Below, piece after piece: positions 24,338-45,254 of a stretch of DNA of 64,000 nucleotides. A program made the translations under genes and the position numbers. Every line of letters starts with the position of its first letter. Positions within the stretch are counted from its first letter, which is position 1. The stretch comes from Triglochin maritima (Eukaryota; Streptophyta; Magnoliopsida; Alismatales; Juncaginaceae), in contig OY821771.1 of NCBI GenBank assembly GCA_963682175.1, positions 40,816,201 to 40,880,200 on the forward strand. Reading direction: 5' to 3'. The notes below the pieces were generated by a model, which worked only from the letters and a program-made list of their open reading frames with translations, did no database searches and was not told the origin of the DNA.

Positions 24338-26556
24338 GGATGTGAGCACCTACCAAACCACTGCAAATAATCTGGAGCACAAGTGGAGGGGTCGCGGCTA
24401 CGACTCAGATCGGCCAGGTGTAGTCGTCCTAGTCTCGGAAATGTCCTCCAAACCGATTCCGCAGACGAAACGATGTGCCTGACGTCGTACATCGTCGCAG
24501 TCGCAGACCGTACTGCATGCTCGGGCGTCGGGATGTCAACCGGAATCACCTGAATGTAACCTAACTTACGTAACACGCGATCAGGTATATAAGGCTCTGT
24601 GATATCCCTATAACGAATAATGCCGGCAAATGTAGTCTTCGGCACAGCTACAGCAGGCTCGGGACCATTCGGTAACCACTCCACCTAAACGTTTATACGT
24701 TAATAATAATAAAATTAAATTTAAATAAACATGAATGATATATACATTATATACCTGCGATGTAGTCATCTGATCTAGCCGTTTACGAATAGAAAGAAGT
24801 CGACTCTCGCTCTTATCCTCCGCCCGGACAGCCCACATACGCGAACGAGGATGGCCACGCTCAACAATCTTCCGCTCACGATGTGGGCGGAAAGCAGGAA
24901 AATACTCATATATCCAAGCTGCAGCAGTGTAAGACAACCTGTAATCTGACCACAATCAGCACGACTAGATATGCTCAGCTGGCGATACAGATATGCCAAC
25001 GTCGCCGACCCCCATGAGTAATCACCAATGGTATCTGGGTCCCTCGCCTCCAATAAGTCGCGTGGTCTCAGTCTGGAACCGCTCTTGTCGACAAACAATA
25101 CGCAGCCTAGCAGTAAGAAGAAATAAGTAGTCATCTGCGTATCCTCAGTCCGTGGTGGTCGCCCCCGTCTGCAACACTCGTCCACAGCGTCGATACTAAC
25201 ATCACCGCCACTCCAAAATGAGATATCCCGCCCAAGACCCTCCAGGCTGACACCCAGCAACTCAAATACATATAACTTCAGTTCAGATGTCGGCGCCTGC
25301 GCACTGACCATGGGACCCTCAACAGGAATGTGCAGAATCTGAAAGACGTCATGCAACATGACCGTCATCTCTCCGAATGGCAAGTGGAAAGTGTTGGTGT
25401 CAGGCTGCCACCGCTCCACGAATGCCGAAATCAACGGCATGTCGATGCAGGAAAACATGGTGTACGGCAAGTGACCCAATCCACTGTCAACTACGATCGC
25501 CGTCATATCCTCAGTCATCACTGAACGTCATGCCTGCAATGTCGTACAGGCTCTGTGCCGATTATGGCACTTCAAAACCTTCCGTTCCTCGCCATCCCAG
25601 ATGCGTATGGCGACGTGGCCTCTGAAACTCGGAATGACGCTGCCATCTACAGGACCACCGGGAATAATATCCGTGACGATCCAAGACTCGTCATCACCCC
25701 TCTTCTTCTTCTTCTTCTTCTGAGCTCGAGCGTCTGCAGTGCACGAACTCGAATTACCAGTCACAAACCGGCCACCTCGATCCTTCCTAATGACCCACTC
25801 AGCTGAAGGACCACTGTGTCGCCCCCGTCCTCGACCGGACTGATGTACCGCCTCCTCCTGTGGCCCCAAGTCATAACGGCCCCCATCGTCACTGTCGTCG
25901 TGACTCCTCGCCTCATCTGAATCATCCTCGTCGTCGAAAGACTCTCCAGGTGTCTGACGACGACGTAACAGATCTCTATCTCTCCTAACTGAAGCAGAAA
26001 TACCATGTGTACGTGGATGACGAGTACCTGACTCGTCTGCTATACTACGTACCGCGCGTAAGGGAATTGATTTCCATTTTCCTCCACGGTAACCCGATGA
26101 CTATTAATTCAATTTAAAAATACAAATTTATTAATGATTTTACTAAAATAATTAAACTAATTAGTAACTTAATAATCAATTTATTTAGCAATTATCACAA
26201 TTATTCAATAATCCTTTACTAAAATCGTACACAACTAATTACTAACATAATAATCAATTTATTTATTAATTATCACATTTTATAATTAATAAACGATTTA
26301 CTAAACTAATTTAACTAATTTATTAACATAATATTCAATTTTATCACAATTTATAATCAATTTTAACAACAAAAAAAACCTCAGGCGTCTCCGGGGGGAG
26401 GCGGTTCCCGCGACCGCCCGATCGTTGGGTCGGGCGTCTCCCGAGGACGCCCGACTCAAAAATGTTTTTTTTAAATTAATTGAAATAAACAAGGTAATTT
26501 ACCAGATGTGAGTAGTCAGGGGTCTCCGCTGGTTCTTTTTCTGGCCTCCGAGACAT
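24336..26556 (-). pseudogene. Decayed plant mobile domain (PMD) gene of MULE copy 1
   Basis: Exon 1 is 26503-26556 (MSRRPEKEPAETPDYSHL), exon 2 is 24755-26100, and exon 3 is 24684 down to about 24336, where copia sequence replaces the rest. The protein aligns along its length with the open copy at 60.6-63.3 kb: KVLKCHNRHRACT, LPYTMFSCIDMPLISAFVE, RWQPDTNTFHLPFGEMT and YSWGSATLAYLYRQL. Against that copy there is TGG to TGA at 25528-25530 (LQGWRS in copy 2), a 1-bp loss near 24919 after LTLLQ, and loss of the C-terminus. The family belongs to the PMD group that includes MAIN, MAIL1 and the PP7-long-form relatives of plants. The biochemical role of transposon-borne PMD proteins is not known. Confidence 0.85.
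26383..26459. repeat. GC-rich inverted-repeat array in PMD intron 1 of MULE copy 1
   Basis: Short words such as GGCGTCTCC, GGGCGTC and GACGCCC in opposite orientation lie within an otherwise AT-rich intron. This corresponds in position to the larger array in intron 1 of the second copy. Confidence 0.75.
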
Positions 26557-26711
26557 CTTATGTGGTGAATAGAAGAGTGATATGAAGAGAAAGTTGTGTT
26601 AAAAGAGTGAAATGAGGAGTTATATTAGTAGAAAGTGTAGAGGGGCAAAATGGTAATCTTACGGGCGATTTAAGTAGTTTTACGGCGACGAATAGCAGTT
26701 CAGTTGATTAA

Positions 26712-27597
26712 CCTGGTAGTGAAAAAAACAAGTTCACTTACTCAGTGAAAACATAATTTTACACATTTCCTTATTTACTAATTCTTGAAGCCTAATTCCC
26801 AATTTTCCCACCTTTTGTTTTGATTCTATCCCCAGCAAAATTGTGTTATTCTTGGGATCCTAAATGACCAAAACTTAATACCGTATAATAAATTTCTGAT
26901 TACATAATATTTGATAGGTAACAATCGTTGCATTGCATATGGAACTTTCTTCGTATAATTTTACTCAAATATAAAGCAACTTAAAAAGCATCATAGGATA
27001 CTTAAACATAGATGTCAATACTAAACAAAAGTGATGAACACGTGGCACCAGTGAAATTTAGGAGGTTTAAAGATAAAACAAAATCCCAATTCAAAAGGTT
27101 TAGAGACGAGAACAAAACACACAAATCCAAGGACGAATATGCAGAATTCCCTAGAAATTGCCGGGAAATTTCGTTCGAACGAGAGACGCGCAATTAACAC
27201 GATAGAAAGACAAAACTGGCAACCGAAACCCAAATGAAAAAGGCCCGAAAGCAAACATAAAATAAACAAAATTAGAACCCACAGATTTCCCTCTCTATAA
27301 ATGAATGTCCACCAACACCATCTAACAATTAAGAAGGGAAGAACTTAGATTCTTTCTCTCTTCCCACATTATCCCTCATCACCACGTACTTGTTCATATC
27401 ATATCACCTTCCTAATAATTGTCACTCATCCAAAAGTCTTTACCCTTATCTCTAATCACATCTCTCTCTAGCCTTTTGTAGATCTACCTCTTTATATATA
27501 CATGAATCCGTTTGAGACACTGTTATCACACACATCAACACATGTGAATACATCTAGATGAGAGATTTCCCTACAAAAGTCCAATAGCATAAAGTCA
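26712..27597. promoter_or_regulatory. Upstream region of the calmodulin-like gene, with TATA box
   Basis: A good TATA box, TATAAAT, lies at 27296-27302 about 300 bp before the start codon, followed by a pyrimidine-rich leader. A second AT-rich TTTATATATA is at 27491-27500. ACACGTGGC at 27038-27046 contains the ACGTGGC core known from ABA- and stress-responsive plant promoters. Use of these sites is inferred. No other gene is visible in the stretch. Confidence 0.5.
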
Positions 27598-28017
27598 ATG
27601 TCGCAAAGGACCAATAAACAAGCCGAGTTCAAGCGAGTTTTCCAGTACTTAGACACCAATGGTGATGGGAAGATATCACCTTCGGAGCTAAGACATGGGT
27701 TGGAAATGATTGGGGAGGGCCTAACACAGGAGGAGGTGGACGCAATTAGTCAAACGGGTGACGGTGAACTGGGGTTCGAGGAATTCATTAGGTTGGTTGA
27801 TACAAAGGAGGAGGAAAGAGTGGAAAGTTTGAGGAGAGCATTTAGAATGTACGAGGCGAAAGACGGTCAAGGGATCACCGCAAAGAGCTTGAAGGAGATG
27901 CTTGGGAGACTAGGGGAGAAGACGACGATCAAGGCATGCACCGCGATGATTAGGAGATACGATCTCGACGGAGATGGTGTTATTAGCTTTGAGGAGTTCA
28001 AGACCATGATGCTTTAA
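27598..28017 (+). CDS. Calmodulin-like EF-hand calcium sensor (CML38/39-like)
   Basis: A single exon of 139 residues, usual for small plant CML proteins. Four EF-hand positions are visible. EF1 ([12 protein letters not shown], 19-30) and EF4 ([12 protein letters not shown], 122-133) have the canonical acidic ligands. EF2 ([12 protein letters not shown], 51-62) lacks the first two Asp ligands, and EF3 (86-97, starting EAKDG) ends in Ser where Glu is needed, so only two sites should bind calcium strongly. The protein has no N-terminal extension, no signal peptide and no lipidation site. The start is the first ATG after a leader of roughly 260 bases. Family members bind calcium and switch partner proteins in stress and wound responses; the partner here is unknown. 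It is transcribed opposite to the neighbouring large genes. Confidence 0.92.
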   Translation: MSQRTNKQAEFKRVFQYLDTNGDGKISPSELRHGLEMIGEGLTQEEVDAISQTGDGELGFEEFIRLVDTKEEERVESLRRAFRMYEAKDGQGITAKSLKEMLGRLGEKTTIKACTAMIRRYDLDGDGVISFEEFKTMML

Positions 28018-30868
28018 TTTATATGTACATATAATTGTGTCATGATCAATAAGGGTTGTGTTGGTTTTGTGGTTAATTTGCTTTAGTTTGTACAAAAGAG
28101 ATCACACGATGTTGGAATTAACTGCACTTTTTCTTTGTCATTAGTGATATTTCTCTCGCACATTGATAGAATGTATGCTTAACTTGAAGGGTAAGTAATA
28201 GCCGAGAGAAGTAATCCCAATGACATGTGTATTAGTTGGTTAAATTGTGTTTCTGAGACACTGTTCCTTGTGTATCCACGATTCCTACGACTGTTTCCAG
28301 TTTGACTTGGATTATTGGTGTGTCGCAGTAGCGTTAAAGCAAAAACATTTCGAGAAAAAATATGAAGCTTCTACGGAAAACATGGAAGAAATTAGCTAGA
28401 TTTGGTAAAGCGTGTTGAAATTATCGCATAAATGATAATATAGTAGTTAAGACTATTACATAAGTGTATACGTACTAATGACGTAGGATGTAATGTGTAA
28501 CGCAAATTTAATAGTGGAAATAAATGTATGAGATGAAATGACACCAGAGAAACAACACTCGGAGAGAAAAAAAATCTCGACAGGATCTGAATGGAAGAAG
28601 AAGAAGAAGAAGAAGAAAATCCAATATGCACAGATGAAAAGGCCAACAACCATCCCATATATGATAGTGAAAGCAAGAGACTACTGCCTATAGGGGGAAA
28701 CAAATAAGACAGCAGAAAGAAAACATATCACAGCATTGCATGTCTCAAATTTTCAATACCATCATCTTAAGTAAACTCTCTTACAAATTAAAAACAATTT
28801 ACAGAGGAATGCGAAACGTATTGCACCAAAAAGGACAGTAAACTTGCACTTCCCATCAATTACGTATGTCAAGCATTTCTAGTTGCTAAATCAATCACGT
28901 AATCAAACAAAATATCACTAATGATTGTCTTATATAAGGCTCAATGCGGTATACAACATCGACTGAACTGAAGAAAAGAAGAAACTTAAAGATGCTGTAG
29001 TATTTTGTGTTGAAGGCATTCATTCATCAAACATGTCTGACCGACTTAATTCGGCTGTTTAATCACAGGGTCGATGTAAAATTGCGTGGTGAACTCAAAC
29101 CACCTTCTGCACGTAGTTCTGATGTGTTTCCAAGTCAGAGGAAAATTAGATCTTGATGGGCTCAAAACAAATGCCCACCTCACCATCAATAGCAGCAGTA
29201 CTTCCGGTGTACAGAATCAAATCCACCAAACAAATCCATTAATTTCCCGTTGCTAAAAAACGTAAAGCAAAATCTCCTTCCCAAATAACTACAATTCTGA
29301 AAGCTCATTCACCAAAAAACATTGGGGTATTACATCCAAGAAATAATTGCTGGAACAAAAAAATTCTTCAGAGTTTAACTTGTTGATTGTGTTGAATATG
29401 CATGCGTTTATCCAGTTAAAGAACCGTTCTATTTTGTCAACTAATAAATCATTTTTCATTGAGAATTATGATCTAAAATCATAGATAATGTAGTGCATAT
29501 TTTTGGATTTATTATAAAGAATTAAATAAATGTCATAATTTTTTCTAAATATACAATTAGTATTATTTGAATTGTTTAGATGTCACTTTTTGTTCCAAAA
29601 TTATTCCGTTGGATTTTTTTGCCACAAAAATGCAACTTCAAATATGCTACTTTTTTACAAAAATGTAGTTTAGATTAAAATAGGCAATTACAGTTTAGAT
29701 TGAAATATTAATCTCTCTTTATTAAGCATTTATTCTAAAATTGCAAGACATTAAAAATGTAAATTTAAAAAATGTAATTACATTGAAATAACAAAAGTGT
29801 ATTCAAATGGTAAGACATTAAAATCACATTATTTTTTAAATATGCATTTGGTGATTTAAATGTTTTAGTTGGCTTTGCAAGAAAAAGATGATGAACAACA
29901 TAATTTATTTTTTGAGTGTAATATCATTAGTGGCAAAAAAAGCACATAGAATATAATGTTATAAAAAAGGATGTTTTTAGTTGCATAATTGCATAGATTT
30001 GGAGAACAATATTTTGAAAACAATAAAAAAAAAAGAATCGCTTATTTGGGAGGATATTAAAGAGCGGGGATGATTGAATTGGGATCATTAATAAAATTCC
30101 ATATCTAACCAACAAAATAAATCTATTTGATTAAAATCCAATCATCCCCAACAGGAGACCCCATTTAAGCCAGAATGAGGATGACGTCGTTGGAGAATTC
30201 ACCTATTAATATATATATTCAAATCAAATTCTTTTTATGTAAACATAAATACATTAAAAATCACGAATGAGTTAGTTACCGCCTTCAGAACAAAATAAAA
30301 AGTGTTTGTGGTGACGACATCGTACTGCAAAAAGAAGCACGATGAATAAAACTTACACCGTCTATAGAAGAAGAAGAAAAATGAACCGAGGCATCTATTG
30401 CTATAAATTTCATGAAGACAAGCAAAATGGGAGGGACATGCATATTAGCAACTGTGCTAAGCTTTCTACACTCGTTTGGCTTTTAACTATGAAAAGTTTA
30501 CATTGTGTTAAATTTAGCAATGGAATATAAGTTAAGAATACATTAGCAAGCTCAGTTGGAAAGGCAGATACATTCTTACAGCCCCGTTCCCGTTCCCGTT
30601 TGATGCATAAACAAAATTTCCATAACTTCTTAAGCCAGAAGGCAGCCTTGGCAACATCCAATTGCCCAGAGAATTTGCTGCCCAATGGTTAATGTCCCTT
30701 TCATTTCACAATTTCCAGGAAGTCCTACTCTAGCTGCTTGTCTTTCTGCTTTAACCAAATGTTCACAAGGCATTTCGTCGACCGGCCTTCTTCCAATCAA
30801 AGCTGAGCATGCACTTACTTCATGCTCAGGAACAACCTGATATGACCACGGCAATTGTCTTATTTATT
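28018..30868. other. Gene-free spacer between CML and PRP16 genes
   Basis: No gene supported. A (GAA)n run lies at 28594-28617. Two patches, at about 28719-28745 and 28830-28875, are similar to the intron between exons 7 and 8 of the phosphatase gene (near 15115-15145 and 15240-15285). The rest up to 30340 is AT-rich without clear structure. From about 30868 leftward should lie the PRP16 3' UTR, which starts with AATAAATAAG right after the stop. An open frame at 30630-30854 there resembles no family I know. Confidence 0.55.
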
Positions 30869-41699
<10,831 letters not shown>

Positions 41700-42260
41700 G
41701 GTGATATCTTCGCTGTAACCCTAGAAACCAACAACACAGAAACAAAATCAACAACTTCTATCAACTCCAGTGTAAACAACAGAAAGATTCTAACTTTCTC
41801 TACCTTTCCGAAACCCCAACTTCCACTTAAAAACCCCCAATTTTATCCAAACCTAAAATCTACAACAATTTTTCTTATAAAAAAAATCTCACTCCAGACC
41901 CCAAACCCCTCCACCCAACACCGATTTCCACTAAAAAAACCCAAAAGTATACTACTTTCCAAATCCCAAATCAATACAAAACCCCAACACACCAGGATTA
42001 CGGCGGAAAAGGCACCTACTCGTTGCGAAACCCACCAATATAAGGCAAAATCCGGCGAAAAGGGGCTGGAAAAGCCAAATTTTGGGGTTGAAACGGGAGA
42101 GGAGCCACGATAACTCGCTCACACCGTACAAGTGAGATGGAGAGGTGGAGTGGGGAATCTTACCTCCGCCATGGCCGAAGTCTGGGGTCGCGGAAGGGAA
42201 GTTCAGAGTCGAGAGAGAGAGAGAGGTGTAGTCTGTGCGGCCGGATTGTTAATCTATAAT
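41700..42260 (-). promoter_or_regulatory. PRP16 5' leader intron and promoter region
   Basis: On the minus strand, GCCATGGCGGAG|GTAAG (ATG at 42170-42172, donor at 42162-42163) and TTTCTAG|GGTTACAGC (acceptor at 41721-41722) frame a likely leader intron of about 440 bp. Joining them keeps frame with the PRP16 ATG at 41699. The exon side contains GA-rich leader sequence. Plus-strand open frames here (41643-42113, 42132-42350) are antisense shadows. Confidence 0.5.
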
Positions 42261-42699
42261 TCTATACCACCACAAATTAAAGAGATTAGAACCGAGAATC
42301 CGAGATTATCATTATTATTAGTTTTGCTGTTAATAAGTTTTTCTGGTTAGATTTTCTTTTAATTTCCTCAAAAGAAAACATTAAAAAACGGTCAAAATAT
42401 AGATGCCATGTTACTCGAAAATATATTATTTCAATTACATCTCTTATCTTGAAAAATATAGTTTTGAAATCAAAGGTTTTACACTTTAGTTAACATAAAG
42501 GGATGTTTTGGATAGTTTTTTTAGGAAAATTTTATTATTCAGAAAGAACACAGTTTTCAATCCTAAGGCTAAGTCAAGGGGATGTTTGGATAACCATGAA
42601 TAATACATTTCTAAATCAGTATTTCTTGCTGAAAACTTGTTTTTTCAAGAAAAGTGGTTGTACTTCTTTTTTGACTTAAATATGCCTTTTTTCTTCACG

Positions 42700-45254
42700 T
42701 AATTTAAAGTTCCTAAACCCGATTAGGGGTTAATGGTGATTAGAGGGGTGGTTTTACATGGGAAATGGAGGCATGAACAGAACAGTACGCTGGTGAGGGG
42801 TGAGGGGTGTAGGGAGGCGAGCATTGTTGGTGAGGAGATGAGTGTTGGGTTTAAAAGTTTAAATCTCTCTCTCTTTCCATTTGTTTCTCTTTCTCACTCT
42901 CTTCCTTTTCTTGGTCCGGGAAAGCAGCAACGGAGGAGACGACTCCGGTGGAGTAGGCGAGCGGTCTCGGCTTGAGGCGTGCGGAGGTGGACGCGCGAGG
43001 AGGTGACGGAGACGACGTTGCGCGAGCGAGGCTCAGGCGGTTTCGTCGTGTTAGAAAGGTATGCGAGCTTCTTAGTGTGTTTTTGTTGCTCACTTGAGCG
43101 TGGGTGATGTGTTAGTCGGTCGGGGGAGGTCGGAGACCTCTCCGGCGACGGGAACGGCGTAACTCCTTGGCTGATGATGCAAGGTTGCAGACGACCAACG
43201 GTCGACCGGGTCCCTTCGGGCGGTCGACCGATGTAGTGTATTTTGCCCGACTTTAATCATCACCGGTCGAACGATGTCTTGTGGCGGTCGACCGGTAGTG
43301 CATTGTGCTGGTGGGTCGGGATTGTCTGTTGTGTTTCGGTCGACCGGTTCCTTGTGTTCGTTCGACCGGAACTTAAGTGTGCTGGTTTTGATGCATGCTT
43401 GTTCGACCGATTCTTTATATGTGTTCGACCGTTATATGACTTAGAACTGATAGGATGCCCTGATAGTTTTCGGTCGACCGGGACCCTTGAATCGGTCGAC
43501 CGGTAGTATTGATTGATGTTGACCGGACTCTGGATTTTGACCGACGTTAGGTCGACCGGTTTTAGACTCTTGTTCGATCGTTGGGACTTAGGTTTTGCGC
43601 AAAGAGTTCGACCGTTGCAGACTTCTGGTCGACCGAACCTTTTTGGGAACGGTCGACCGAATTGCCTCTTTCGGTCGACCGTTTGTGCACAAAACTGAAT
43701 TCTCGATCCCTTTTTGGATACCAACTTTTTCCACCCGAACCAAACACACGATCCATTTAGTGATGTAAGTGCATCACTTGTGTCCGTCATTTGCCTCATG
43801 ATATTAAGAATATATACAAAGTAGAAATGTGTCATCTTTGTATTATATTCATTTTTTGATCTCTCTAAGCTAATTATAACTATGTAACTTAACTCAAGTT
43901 ACATTGTGCACATTATAATTTTGCTTTATCAAGGTGCCTGCTAATATCATCACTCAATTAAGAGGGGCAATGATAATCGTTTGACTAACTATCTTTTCCA
44001 GCACAAGTCACGTTCAACTAACTATTGCCTTTATCACTATATTTATTGATAGATTTTGACAATAATCAAATTAAGCACTTCTTGAGTGAAAAGATATAAG
44101 TCTCATATCTTAGGATCCAAGACACAATAAAACATTAATGACACGAAACACAATTTCATAATGTTTTACTTGTTAGGTATGTTCAATATATAAAAGTAAT
44201 CTTTTCCTCTTTTATATACTCGTGTCGTCAATTATTTGTAGAACTACAACAATCGATGATCAACACGACAATCTTATCTCGGTGATTAATGTTCCATGTT
44301 AATTACCATGATTGTGAATAACTTTTGATTTATGTAAATCATTATCTTTTAGAGCTCTACGGTTAAAGACCAAACGTCTCTTCCTTAACACTTCCAAAAG
44401 ACGAATATCATAATCAAGGAACAAAATGTTTGCACATCCAATTCAAGTAAAACTTTTAGAAACATTCCTTTCAGATGGACCACCAATGTTGTGTTGGTGA
44501 TGCTGTCAATGTTGTTCCGGCGATGATGGGCCGATGTTGTTCCGGCTATGATGATTGATGGGTCGATGTTGTCCCGGCTATGTTTTCCTCAGCTGGGCCC
44601 CTACTGAGATGATGATTGATGGACCGACCGAGGCGACGACTCCGTTGGGGTGGTTTCGACCACGAAGTTACATATCTGTTTCTTATGACGCAGACTTGGT
44701 GGATGCTCCTTGCCGAACCCCATGATTAGTATAGCCGCGTGTGGGGAGCGTCACGTCCTGTTCCGCTAGACCGTATGTGCCTACGGTAGGTCTCCTTGGG
44801 AGACCCGATGATGATTGTCGGACTGATACCCTGTGTTACCCTTCGTGGAACTGTTTTCCTTATTGTTGATGACATGACATACTACTAGTATGATAGATCC
44901 ATTTGTACTACTGCATGCATATAGGTGAACTTAGCATACGGGGTTTCCTTATGGAAACTCAGACATTGTTGTTACACGTTTTATTTCAGGACCGTAGTAG
45001 GTCCAGTTGGATGGTGATCAGCGGACGCGCGCATCTTGGGTTCGGATCCTCTCATTCAAACCACTGAGGTCGACATGATTACTTATATCTCCTTTTATTG
45101 TTCTGATGTAATTATGCAGCTTTTTGACAAAACTCTGATGTAATATGGTGCACCGCTTAAATATTTTATGAGAAGTAACAGTCTCGTCTTTTGATTATTG
45201 GTCTTTGATGTCTTGATAATAATTTTTAAATTTTCACTGTTTCGGGATGTTACA
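42700..45254 (+). mobile_element. Probable Ty3/gypsy-like LTR remnant with GGTCGACC-rich block
   Basis: A pyrimidine-rich leader-like stretch (42860-42915) is followed by GC-rich sequence and by a block at 43198-43690 crowded with GGTCGACC/CGGTCGACCG palindromes. Then come AT-rich sequence and a moderately GC-rich tail ending CGGGATGTTACA at 45254. Many plant gypsy LTRs end in such a GTTACA, but here no primer-binding site follows and no gag-pol is present. It would be a solo LTR or decayed element. The left border and the target duplication were not found, so the unity of the whole span is inference. Confidence 0.4.

Larger units (their letters stand above)
21237..26711. mobile_element. Complete Mutator-like element (MULE copy 1) with 9-bp target duplication
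   Basis: The element spans 21246-26702 (5457 bp) and is flanked by the perfect 9-bp repeat GTTGATTAA (21237-21245 and 26703-26711). The ends are inverted repeats of about 60 bp: left GGGAACTACTATTCGTCG, right read inward TGAACTGCTATTCGTCG, with the shared core AAACTACTTAAATCGCCC. A 9-bp duplication with long terminal repeats is the MULE signature. Inside are a putative short first exon near the left end, a Ty1/copia fragment in the middle, and a decayed PMD gene reading leftward from the right end. No transposase is left. The same family recurs at 60.4 kb. Confidence 0.88.

Noticed and set aside
30630..30854. A 74-codon minus-strand frame just after the PRP16 stop
   Set aside because: It lies in the expected PRP16 3' UTR, matches no family I know and has no splice or promoter signal of its own.
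43243..43835. Frames of 87 and 191 codons on opposite strands
   Set aside because: Both arise from GGTCGACC palindromes (RSTG and VDR repeats), not from a gene.
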